Below the pieces are notes generated by a model. It was not told the DNA's origin, did no database searches, and saw nothing but the letters and a program-made list of their open reading frames with translations. A stretch of DNA of 64,000 bases from Clavelina lepadiformis (taxonomy: Eukaryota > Chordata > Ascidiacea > Aplousobranchia > Clavelinidae): positions 16,182,860 through 16,246,859 of the forward strand of contig NC_135244.1 of NCBI RefSeq assembly GCF_947623445.1. The letters are read 5' to 3'. The position numbers and the translations under genes are program-made. Below, in pieces: positions 14,001 through 25,270 of the stretch (position 1 is the first letter of the stretch; every line of letters begins with the position of its first letter).

Positions 14001-15161
14001 AAAATTAATAAAGCATGATCAAACTAATTTTTTGACCTCATCAACAGCAGACTTTTCCGAATTGTAGCGTGGGAAACGCACCCGATATTATTCTGTAAAA
14101 ATATTTGCTGCGTTACCTTTTGTCAAAGCGTTATCCGAATCATCCGCATGTTGAAATGATGCGATAAACCATTTGCTTTCGTAACGGCCTTGGCTATTTG
14201 AAGTGCTTTGGACAAGTATGACCTGCGTCACGTAGTCTTGCACCGTTGCGTATTGTGTAGCGTTTTGTTAGGCTATGTCAGTAGGCAAAATGTGTGGGAC
14301 CTTTGGACTTGTGCTTGTAATGATCTTCTGGTAATTAACCGGGTGACTGTATAGGTGCACAGTCCATTCTTCCACTTCACCACAAACGATTTCCGCCTTT
14401 CGTTATGTTCGAGCTTGTGGCCGGTGGCCGAGTTAACGACGAGCAGTTTTTAACCAAATAGGTTCTTCTCATTTTTCATTCATAATTCATCATCAACTGG
14501 CATCATCGCACTGCCTGTAGTATGTAGTGTTCAGCCATTAAAACAAATTTATGCCAGGGACTCGGTCGAAATTCGTATTTCTATGTGGACCGCTGACTGA
14601 AACAAATTAGCCACTCGGTTATTCCGTTGTCGGATTGTCATATTATTCTGCGAATCTTATAAAGTTGTAACTACATTTTACAGAGAAAAAGACGAGGATT
14701 GGCACATTCAGGTGCAGGACTCTATACTGGAGAAATGCGCAGACAACAACGAAATCCTCAGCATTGTGGTCGAAAAGTCGTCCAAGGAGGTGTGTCACCG
14801 TTCAATACCTAATCTGTAAAATGTATGTTTAGTAAGTCGATGCATAAAAGTATTAACGCGATCAGTTCCGCTGTTCAAGATACTTAATAAGCTCTTATTA
14901 CCCTCCCAGGGCGTCGTTTACGTCAAATGTGGATCGTGTGCGGCAGCAGGTTGCGCTTTCCGCGCTTTACACGGCTCTTGGTTCGACGGTCGTTTGGTGA
15001 CGGTCAAGTTCATTAAATTACAGCGATACCACACCAGGTATCCGGACACGGTCAACTGCACGACCCCTATGAAACCCAGCTCAAAAAAACCTGTCTCCAC
15101 TTTCTCGCCCCCACCCCCAGTGCCCGCTGCGTTCACAACATCGACCCCTCTCCGGTCATAA
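8027..15161 (+). CDS. LEMD3: MAN1 / LEM domain-containing protein 3 (inner nuclear membrane)
   Basis: Thirteen coding exons: 8027-8152, 8848-9007, 9338-10242, 10537-10600, 10918-10988, 12156-12265, 12708-12817, 12992-13093, 13178-13280, 13553-13673, 13749-13888, 14684-14789, 14910-15161. They sum to 2370 nt (789 aa; human MAN1 is 911). Order of parts: LEM domain (about 4-42; [21 protein letters not shown]), which in the family binds BAF; a Ser-rich nucleoplasmic linker; TM1 (about 358-379); the Man1-Src1 C-terminal domain (about 398-670; [45 protein letters not shown]) interrupted by TM2 (about 507-527); and a C-terminal RRM-like domain ([22 protein letters not shown]), which in vertebrate MAN1 binds R-Smads and restrains TGF-beta/BMP signalling. 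Start 8027 is chosen because homologues begin with the LEM domain; in-frame ATGs further upstream exist. All junctions keep phase. The linker is shorter than in human. Confidence 0.95.
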
Positions 15162-17236
15162 TCGTGAACTAGTTAAGGTTGTGATTATGACTTACGACTT
15201 TTTGACTGTGCCTCAACGAACACATTAACATTATTTTCTCCAGTTTCGACTCATATCTCCGACCCGCCGCTCAAAACAGTGTCTTGCCAGGCTTACGTCA
15301 TCGTATAATCGCGTCATCGAAAGGTGTATTGCAGTTCGTTGATTTATCGCCAATTGTGCGTGTACTGGGCACTGCAGACAGTTTTAGCACCGATGGATAT
15401 TACGTGCATGATGTGGTCAATTTCCTACTGAGCAACTTCTTTGTACCCTTTTAAGCCTAGTAGTGGCGAGCCCTGTAAAGTTTTTTGCTGACGAGTTTGT
15501 TTATCAGGTACTTACTGCCAAAGCATTCAGAAATCTAAAGTGGATTTTGCAAGAAACACATCTGACCAAGCTGTTGTTTTCAATGGCCTCATTCAGACCT
15601 GGTTTCCTATACTTAATTATACACCACTCTAATACAAACCTAGCTTTGGAATACTTTTTATACGTAGTTTGATGCTTTTAACCTTAGATTCAATGAACTT
15701 CTGTTATAATGACATTCATATTATTTACGTTAATTTACCGTACTGGATTGAACCCTGTACGCAAGCGTAAGCCTTTTTTGGCCGTACACAGCATATCTCT
15801 CGAGTTAGTTGCTTATATTTGTCTCCATTAATGGGTGTCCCTGACCACCACATATCGACAATCTGTAGCCAGTTATTGAAGTTCAGCTTTTTAAAACTTT
15901 GCGCGTGTCGAAAACATTCGTTAACCTTCGAAAATCGATATTTTGAGAAACCGTCTGTTACGCCACCGGTATAGTTAGCTTGCTATTTCTCTGACGTAAT
16001 CTGGCTCATCATTGTACGAGTCTCTTCTTGTATATGTTGTAAATTGACCTCCGCGTATCGCATTGTTTACAATTGAGCGTACGGTGACCGCTTACCTGCT
16101 GCGATCAGCCGTTTAAGGTTGGTCGCGTGACGTCATAGCTTTGCGGTTTCTCCGTCAGATTTTTGTCACATTTGCTTTGCATGCCGATACCTAAATTTTT
16201 GTAACTTCTTGCTAGCGTGTATATTTGCAGTTGTATGATGCAATTAATTGCAAAATAAAACAATTTACAGTAATTTTGCGGTTTTCGCTTGTTGTGAAAG
16301 GCTAAAGCTAGTTTCGTTATTGCCTAAGTTTACCCAAGACAGAGAAAAAGTTGGTGCCTAAGGTTTTTCACCCAAGTTGAGAATATTTGCTCTTTTTCGC
16401 CATCTTGTGACAATTGAGAGATCTTCATAACTTCTGGTTCATGGGTGACGCTCAATTTTTAGTGAAACATCTATTTTTCTAATGTAGCGCTTGCCGCATT
16501 GCGTCCATTTGCAGAAGGTTTATAATGACTTTGCGCTTTTCGTTTACCAACAGCTCTTGCTACCACAACTGCCTCGATGTGCAGAAATTTGCCCGAGAAA
16601 CTAAAACTAAATTAACGTATTTCCACAAAGTCGTCTTTTAGACCGGAAGGCTTACAGACGCACTCAGGAACCTTAAACCTTATCAACACTTGCACTTTAA
16701 TAAAAAGCTAAACAGCATCCATCTACTTTGTCGCAGTTTTGGACCGAGAAAACTTAATGACACGGCAACTTAATGCTTAAATATATTACTACTTTTATTA
16801 TAAGCACCAATTCTCTAGGTCTAGGCTGTGGTTGAACCGCTTAACATCATTAAACCTTGAGCTATTGTTATCCCCATTGTTATTGTTATATGCCATTTAT
16901 CAAACCATTGGCCCAGCTCGCTGAACTCATTGTCCCTTGCTAAGTCTTAATGCACTTCAAACTATTGTTATATAAGTGAGGGGCAATGGAGCAAAAGTAA
17001 CGAATATTAACAGCCTACGTCTCTGGTATGGCTCGTTTATTCATGTACCGTATAAGCAATAAAAATACATATCCGTAAACGGAAGTACGAAAAAGACGGT
17101 TTGCTGAGAAATTCAGTTTATTCTTGACTGATGTAATAACTTGACACAACCGACAATGAAAGTTGGAAATTTCTAAAGTGTTGATGGACGGAAATATATT
17201 TGCCCGTTAGCGGACGCAAGACACATGCTTCTAACT
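15162..17236. other. Convergent 3' region between MAN1 and caveolin
   Basis: The two flanking genes converge here, so the stretch should hold both 3' UTRs. AATAAA-like signals occur, for example near 16255. Nothing with a recognisable protein domain or repeat structure was seen. Confidence 0.6.
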
Positions 17237-19000
17237 TCAGTCTCTTCGTAATGTGAGCATGACACGAATGCGACTGAGAATTAAACCAAAAGATTCAAAG
17301 ACTGGATCCAAGAAAGTTCGGATTGCAATCGACCAGAGCTTACTCACAAAGTTCATCTAAAAACACAACAAAATCCTGTGATTAAACTTGTGTGCATACA
17401 TTTGGGAACTGAACATACCACAAGTTTAGCGATGTTTTTAACATAAAGAAGCTTGATGTTATTTTTAGTGCATGATGCGAGATAAACTATTTTGAGTTTT
17501 GTCGTAATCTAAAATCGAGATTAAGTTAAATAGTGCATTACAGACTGTTAACCTTCCAACTTAACAACCCCGAAATAGTAGCCTCAATAAATGCAAGTCA
17601 AAAACCAGTCACCTTAATAGCAATAGCACGAATACACGGCATGATCCACCAGATGCTTAGAAAGGCGAGACAGGAAAAGTAAATGCCCCAGAAAAGGGCG
17701 CATGGTACCCCGAAAAGCACGGTCATGATCCTGTATATCCAAAACTTAGTAACCGAGTAAACTTTGTAACTCGTTCCCCATATCGTATTGAAGCTGTGGG
17801 CTCCCGACGGTTCGGCAATGATATCAGCAAAATTGACCTGCGCAAAAGGATGAATAATTTGATGCATTGATCAAGTGAGAGGCTAAATAAAATCCAAATG
17901 GTGTCAGCAATGTTAGAAATATTTATATCGAAAGATAATGCATTTTGATGAATAATTTAAACTCTATGGAGAAACAGTACAGCATTCAGCAAAACCGTTA
18001 TTTATTTGTTGCCAACACATTCTAAAATCAAATTAAAGCTGGACATTCACCCATCGGATATCGACACATTGTTTGCGGAATTTACGGTATGTCATTTAGT
18101 CTAATTAGTTGACATCTCCTTCCCTCTTCTGACAACTGGCGATCAACGCGTACCAGAGTTGAACGGGAAACTGACAGTTGCATTCCAACGCGATAATGTC
18201 ATTTGCCCATGTATTACATAGTTGTGCTATAGCTATAGTAATATTGTGTTGCGTTTCCTGACATGTTTTGTCGGGCGCTGGGGTAAAGTAAGATATGGAT
18301 TTGCTATATGCGCTATAGCCTGCAGCATAGACGGAATAGTTTATTTGAATATAACACTCTAGTTTATTTCATAATTCTGGATGCATTTGTACGTTCTATT
18401 TATTATCATTTTCCAAAGTGGCATTACCGCCGATAAACCAACCACAGCGGAATACAGCATTAGCGTCATTATACTGTACACATTCTGTAAACCTACGTAG
18501 ATATGTAACGTTACAGGTGCAAGAAAAACTACATAAAGTCAAGTCTGAACACCAACAGTTTTACAAAAGCTTCCTTCTGAACCTTCCCACCAAACAAATA
18601 ACCATACAAACTTGAAACATACCTTAACTGCCTGCTGTAGATTTTCAGGGTCTCGGTTGCCGTAGTCAAGACCGAAACGTTTTGTGTTTTTCTTTTTAAA
18701 ATTAAACCTCTTTTTTTTCGGTTGCTCGGTTGTAGGTGGTTGTTCGACTGTTTCTGACGCAAGGTCAACGGATTCCATTCCGATCTCATCAATCGGAACT
18801 TTCACCGATTCTTCATCTTCTTGTGGCGGAGCAGCGCGCTCTATTTCATTTTCGGAGGAAAAGCGGTCCTCGGGTTCCTGATGGCGTTCCTGCGGGGTAA
18901 CAGAACCTTGCCTAAAGGCATCTTTACTTTCGCCTTGCCCTTCCTGTTCTTGTTGTGTAGCAAAGTCTTCTGGTTTCTTGTCACTCGTGTTGTCTGCCAT
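17237..19000 (-). CDS. Caveolin, tandem copy A
   Basis: Three exons on the minus strand: 19000-18623, 17837-17613, 17356-17237; 240 aa (human CAV1 178). Caveolins are hairpin membrane proteins that oligomerise with cholesterol to form caveolae. The 126-residue N-terminus is long and acidic, with a basic KKKRFNFKKK patch and NRDPENLQ, matching NRDPKHLN of CAV1. Exon 2 carries the signature FADIIAEP, a well-kept scaffolding segment (TIWGTSYKVYSVTKFWIYR) and the membrane hairpin (VLFGVPCALFWGIYFSCLAF). Exon 3 holds the C-terminal amphipathic part (LDPVFESFGLIL). The cysteine matching human Cys133 is present (MPCIR), while the Cys143 and Cys156 positions are Phe and Leu. An AG directly precedes the ATG (19002-19001). 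A second caveolin lies upstream in the same orientation. Confidence 0.95.
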
Positions 19001-22000
19001 CTTTAAGTGCTAACTTTCGATACCTATATTCAGTTTAAAGAGGCAGTCAATGATTTGTAGTAAAACAGAATTCTTAGTGTTGTTAACCAACAAATCTCAA
19101 TTTTGCAAGAAGCTACACCCGCAAGCAAAGTCAAGTTGTCAAACCCCGAGCATTGGCCACAAGACGTCTTGCAACAGATGCCGGTCTCTTAACGCTGCCT
19201 TTTTCTCGTAGCACTATTCCACACTTTTCCCCTTGTTGACGTCGTAAATGCAAAAAAAGAAACATCATTTGTACATTTGGCAACTGCATGGATTAAAAAC
19301 GCGTTATTTGTTCATTTAAAAGAATGAGGTAAGCCGGCCGGGAAATGACATAAAACAGCTGTTACATAGACGAAATGATGAAAATGATAAATGGTAGTTA
19401 CAAATACAAAGATTAAAGATAAAAAATGGAAATCGACAGTTTATTCAAACACTTACAATAACTAAATATCTGCAACATCCTTGAACGCTACTAATGAAAA
19501 CCAAAAATATCTTCGACTAAACAACTACGTCCACACATTAAACGAGTTTGGATGATATATCTTTTGTAGTTTTATCTGAGATGACGTTTTGTGAGTGAGT
19601 GAACATTATAAACATTATAATATATAATGTGAGTGAACATTATAATAAATCGGGTCATGAGTTACAGCTTTGCTGCCGTTAAAAACTGTAATCGCTTATA
19701 ATTAGGCTTATTAACATGTGTTAACTTAATATGGATTTAATTCTATGCAATTATTAATTTTTGTTACTTAGCTAATGAAACCATCATTATATACCCTACT
19801 TGACTACATATTGAAGTGAATTTGCCTTTGGTTATTTCAAGTGTGATTGTATATTATATGTAGTAATAGTATTAAAGTAAATTGCCAATACTTTCAAACT
19901 CAGCCTTAGTTTGCTGCAACTGATAATAGTTTTACAACGACTACATCAAGCGCTAACGTGTTGACAGTTCAGGCTTTTGTTTTCGTCATACTGTCGGCTC
20001 CGGAGCGGAGTGGTAAGATCTATGGGCTTGCAAAAATGCTCGATACCCCTGTTTGATACCCACTGACGCTTCCGTTGTAATCCTACGAGCATTATACGAC
20101 GCATCCTTCTGTTCTGTGATCATGGTGAACTGTATCAAAATCGGGCCTCACGATATAAAAAAAATAAAAAATAAATAAAAACTGAGTGTGTCTAGAACAA
20201 AGGCTAGCTTGGTAACCGGGGTTAAAGCGATAAGGAATCATTGCCGGGTTTAAGTCATGTCCAAGACTTTCCTCACTTCGAGGATAAGCATAATGAAGCA
20301 TAAGCATAAGCATACTATACAGTGTATCAAAATAAATGTTGTAAAAACCTTCTGTGAAAATGAGACAGTATTCACTGTCTCAACAAGGCTATTTTTGTAT
20401 TACTGGTCGGCAACGCTTCGAGTCAACTTGCTTCTGTCATGGCTGTGTGACATGCAAAATTAGAAGTGTGTCATAAATAAGGTTTGACATCAAAAAACAC
20501 AACCCAGCAGGGTCGTCATTGGGTTGGTGCGAGAACCTGCGAAAACAAAACACGCGAACCTTTGCTTTGCCGTAGTTGTTGAACAGAATCGCTTGAAAAA
20601 GGTTTTTAAGTCTCAGATTCATACCATCAACCTACAGCAATGTCTTTCAAAAATCTCGCTTGTGCGGCAGACAGTTTAAAGTTGCTGTATGCTGTTAGTT
20701 GTGAAGGAATGGCATAATGTTTTGTCAAGTGCCAAAAGTCTGTATGATTCAATGTATTGTAATGATAGGATAACAATTAGTAATAACAGGATAAGATAGG
20801 AGACGTCCAAGGACTATTTTAATAAATAAATCCACAAACGACTTTAATAAAAGTAGCTCCTTATTTTTAACCTTTCTATACCAAAATCGCCTTGCTTATA
20901 AACAAATGTTATGCGAAGTTTAATTAACGAATTCGCCAGTAGTTTGGTTAATGTCTGTTTCCCAACGTCGTAAGGTAGTTTAAAGTCTTATTAAAAACCT
21001 AATGTAAACTGTAATAATTTTCATTTTACATACATTTCTGGATTCTCACTATTAAACCAAACATACAGTATATACGGTACTTATGTGCATATGAAATCTA
21101 TAGGTGGATAATCAGTTATCACATAACGATACTAATCTTTATCTGCTAATTTGATTAACATAAATGTGTCGATTAGGTAGATAAAGATAACTTCAGTTGA
21201 ATAGCGATTGGTGACGCATTTGTAAAGTATTAATGTATAATTTAATACACAATAAACTTTACTTATCGGACATGGCCACTGACTAGTTTACTTGCAGGGG
21301 TAAATCTTTTTGGTAACCTATTAGGCGATGGTAAATGGGAATGCCATTAGAGCTCAATACCCTGGACAATTACTTACGCACATAAGATAGATGCAACTAG
21401 AACAAGATACAGACATCTGTTTTGGGATGCTGACGTATACTTAATTTAAATCTTCACTCGTCTTCTTTCAACTAAAGGTTCATTTCTATATCAAGCTCGG
21501 AGACAAGGCCACGTGACGCTTTTCTCCCTGAGGGATTTATATATGCCGACGGTCTAATGCATATTCAGTATCATGAAGGGGTTTCAGCGGTTCAAGCATG
21601 TGTTTGCACGTCTCAGTTCGCGGTTAAATTGGTAAACTTGAAACGGTACAGTTGTCATCACCATACTAACTGCTGTTTGTAAGTTTAATAATTTACGTTG
21701 AGATTAAGACATGGACGCAATAGCATTACTTCTCCTAGAACAAGTAATTCCAAAATATTTTCATTTTCGGTTGGCACCTTAACGTTTATGGTACTCAACG
21801 GATTGTGGAATAATTCATTGCATTAGAACGGTTATTATTATCAACAACGCTCTTCAGCTAAAGTCATGAGTCATGACTGATTCTCGAAATAAGCGTTATT
21901 TACCAGTACCGTGTTCCGTGCTATAGAGTATGTTAACCATTTCATGAGTGGTATTTCTGACTGTAAATTGGACATTCATTTATTCCCAAACTTGAGAATT

Positions 22001-22495
22001 AAAACGTAAACGGCTAGTACATTCAGTTGGCACCTGGGTGCGAGACTTTTCTCGTTTAACTGTATGTGGTATAAACATTACTCTAAGATCTACATTCTTG
22101 AATGAAAATTTTTAGTAAATGGTTAGCGTAAAACCCTGTAGTCGAGCTACTTCTCTTTTCTGTAGTGCTTAGGAAAAAAGTTATATTTCACATGAACATT
22201 TAACAACATTCACCCGTTTACAGATGTTGCTTATTTATTGTATTCATAAAATAAGTTAGAAAGTTATTTACGAGTTTAATATAATCAATATTTTTTAACA
22301 ATTTAACTAAATGAACGAATTTTTATTATTACAAGAGTACAAGATGTATAACCATTTGTTGAAATTTCTTATATTAAGCATTTTACATTTCCGCTCAAAC
22401 AAATTACCCTTGACTATGGAGTTTGCAAAATATATCTAACAGTGAACTGTCCAATTTGCAGCAATAACCCAAAATGTTAAGCATTGCTTTAGTTA
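19001..22495. other. Region between the two caveolin genes
   Basis: Upstream of copy A and downstream of copy B. It contains a tRNA-derived SINE-like element at about 19991-20181 and a locally repeated AT-rich stretch (ACATTATAA units, about 19604-19646). No further coding exon is supported. Confidence 0.6.
19991..20181 (+). repeat. tRNA-derived SINE-like element
   Basis: The 5' part resembles a tRNA: an A-box-like GAGCGGAGTGGTAAGA near 20002 and a B-box-like GTTTGATACCC near 20051, about 50 bases apart, as in an RNA polymerase III internal promoter. A non-tRNA body and an A-rich tail (AAAATAAAAAATAAATAAAA) follow. Head, body and tail order is what SINEs show. No flanking duplication was found, so the element may be old or its ends misjudged. 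Confidence 0.55.
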
Positions 22496-23712
22496 TCAAA
22501 CGACGTGTTTTTCCGTTCGTACGTTCATGTTGTTGAAAACCATGCCCAAGCTTTGGTAGAAGGGATCACAGATTGAAGAGATGAGGATGCCCCAAACTGA
22601 TTTGAACCAGGACATACTGATGCTGTGGCTGCGACGGATGGGCACCAAGAACCAAACGTTGAAACAGGCAAGAAAAGAAAACCAAATTCCCCAAAGAAAT
22701 GCCGCAGGAATCCCCAACAAGCATGTAGCGATGGAGTAAAAGCAGCCCTTAACGAAGGCGTAAATCTCCTGGCTGAGATTCCAGGAAAATTTAGGCGTGT
22801 AATAACCTTCCGGTTCAGCAATGACATCGCCAAAGTTAACCTAATCAAAAATAGTTGTCATTTCATGAAAAAATAGTTCAACTAGTTAAGTGAAAATATT
22901 ATGCATAAACTTGATGATGATAACTATTTAGTATACTTTTTACAGAAGCAATTTTCAGACAATCTCACCCTCAAATCCTGATTGATAAGCTCTGGATCTC
23001 TTTCAGTGCGGGACTTAAAAGCTTGAACTGAAAACGTAAGACCGCGCGTTTTCCTCTCGCTTTTTGAATTTTCTTGGTCTTCATGTTGTCCAGAATGGTT
23101 TGATATTGACCTCTCTAACGCCGCTAACTCATCATCAGATATTACAGGCTCGGTAACTTGTGTCTTCTCTGCCCGCAGAGAGTGCACGGAATCCCGATCT
23201 TCTGCAGTGCTCATATTGGCGAAGCGTTTCGACTTGGCAAGGTTGTTACGAAGTGTATACGACGGTGAACTGCTGCAATTTGAGGAAATCGACCACAGCG
23301 ATGTCGACTTGGAATTGGTCACAAACGGACTGCACTCCTCCAAACCGTCTCCTAGAAAGGGGTTCGGATATTCTGCCGAATCTAAGCTGCCTAACTTTAG
23401 CGCAGTGGAATCAGGATGTGCTTTTGGGCTTAGTACTCTCTTTTCCCTTTCAGAAAGATCTCCATGTTTTCTGCAAGTTTTACTATTCACCAAGTTCTGC
23501 TTTTCAACGTCGAAAGTGTCGTGGTTATCTCCTGTCCAAAACGACTTTGCTTCTTTTTTCCTTTCTGTTTCTCTTCGTAGCAAATGAATCATTTCACCTT
23601 CTTCTCCCGTTTCTGACATCTCGTCGTCTTCGTCATCATAACTTTGATATGCGCATCTCAATTCTGTTACCAAGCATTTGTCTGAAAAGGATTGATTTTC
23701 AGGTGACGTCAT
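22496..23712 (-). CDS. Caveolin, tandem copy B with long N-terminal extension
   Basis: Two exons: 23712-22969 and 22840-22496; 362 aa, twice the usual caveolin length. The first 248 residues are acidic, serine-rich and probably disordered, with no domain I recognise. The caveolin core begins at the exon junction with NFGDVIAEPEG and continues through the hairpin (LLGIPAAFLWGIWFSFLACF) to SICDPFYQSLGMVFNNM. The scaffolding segment (KFSWNLSQEIYAFVKGCFYS) has diverged strongly from CAV1 and from copy A. It keeps the cysteine equivalent to human Cys156 but has Ile at the Cys133 position, the reverse of copy A. The intron that splits the C-terminal core in copy A is absent. Both genes share an intron at the same place just before the NF(A/G)D(I/V)IAEP signature, which supports common descent. 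Partner or tissue role unknown. Confidence 0.92.
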
Positions 23713-25270
23713 GTCGCACCGACTATGTTACAATCTTTGCTAATTAATGTTTGATTTTTGGTTTAAGCAAAACAAACAATTTAGAGAAATTTTGCAAAAT
23801 TGCTAGAACAAAATTAGATTGTCAATGCGTAACTGACTTAATGTGAACCTCCTGTAACTATGCTTAGATTTATCTTATGTTATTTGAATAGGATACTGTA
23901 GCGAAAAGTTTACTAAAGTATTTATAAATTGAATACAAACTGTAATTCGCATTTTTCGCAGCAACACATCGTTTCTTGAAATTATAACTTCTTTTTATTT
24001 TTTTGTAAACATTAAGATCTGAATTAATCTGCATAAATTTATTTTAACATCTTAATCTTGGGACAACGATTACTCAAAATACTCCAATCAAACCAGGCTT
24101 GAAAACATCTGTAATCTGTATACAAACTTTTCAACTACTAAAATACTAAGCTTTTAAACTATCCAAGACTAACTTAGAAAAAAAACTCACAATATACCAG
24201 CACAGCTGTTACCAACCACGCTTTGTTAGTTGACAAAAGAAGGTGAGAATTAATTGCTGCATTTGTACTCAGCGTTGGAAATGTTCTTCAGCTGCACGCT
24301 ATATCAGTGACCAGACAAAGCTTATGGTGTTGCATTGACAAATTAGTTTGACTACAAAGGTGGGCAAATGAAATAAACAAATTGAATACAAACATACACC
24401 AATAACAATCGTATAACAAACAATTCATAGAATTGCCATGCAGCGGGAACTCATTGTTAAATTAAAATTAACACCAAACTTTGAGAAAAGGTTAGGAATG
24501 AATAATGAAGTTGCATACATAACTGTAATACTAGACACGTAAATTTGGCACCCACACACATTTGATCTCAGGATACCACTTTTATTGTGTAGAAAAAAGG
24601 TTTGTAAAGTTAAGTTTACTTGCAAACTGCATCTATGGTGTAAGTACATTGCCTTCGTCCACACTCGGTCATCCAGTTTTCAGCAAAACATGCAATCGAG
24701 TACCAATAGTGTAATATCACGTCAGTCTATTGCAGGCATGCACAACATACGGCCCGCGGGCCGCATGCGGCCCGCGAAACCTTTTCATGCGGCCCACGAG
24801 ATATTCCGTGATTTCGCTCATTCGGGCATTTTTTCCACGGTTACAGTTACATAATCAACGAATCCGATGCTTTACCGCCGCTAAGCGTTAAAAACAACTA
24901 GATACTGTAGTGCGAGAGGCAACCGTCTTTTGACAGTAACCATCTTCTCAACGATATCTCTTATTCAACGGTTAATCGGTCACATTTTATAAAGTAGGCT
25001 ACACGTTAGTTACAACAACGTTAGCACGCGGCCCGCGAAAAAAATTTTTTCGCTAAAACGGCCCGTGTACTGTTTTGAGTTGTGCATGCCTGGTCTATTG
25101 CATAAGTAGATTTAACACCACAGTGTTAACTTTGGGGAAGGACTAAAAGAATCAGTATAAAACGTATATAATAATTTTAGTAAAAGTCGATAAAATTGTA
25201 AAAGCAACATGTGTCATTCAACTGTGCCATAATACTTCTAAAAATTACAAAAACAGTAATTCCCGGGTTT
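23713..25270. other. Region between caveolin B and CEP83
   Basis: Upstream of caveolin B and downstream of CEP83. A hAT-type element occupies 24733-25092; no coding exon is supported in the remainder. Confidence 0.6.
24733..25092. mobile_element. hAT-type non-autonomous element (360 bp)
   Basis: Terminal inverted repeats CAGGCATGCACAAC and GTTGTGCATGCCTG enclose 360 bp. Perfect 8-bp direct repeats GTCTATTG flank it (24725-24732 and 25093-25100), the target-duplication length of hAT transposons. Both subterminal parts contain GCGGCCCGC motifs. It has no reading frame, so it would depend on a transposase from elsewhere. Confidence 0.92.

Noticed and set aside
15241-15440. Possible additional MAN1 exon after CTCCAG
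   Set aside because: The RRM-bearing exon already ends at a natural stop (15159-15161), as in homologues, and the sequence shows no conserved residues; treated as 3' UTR.
23160-23747. 195-residue plus-strand frame
   Set aside because: Antisense shadow of the first exon of caveolin copy B.
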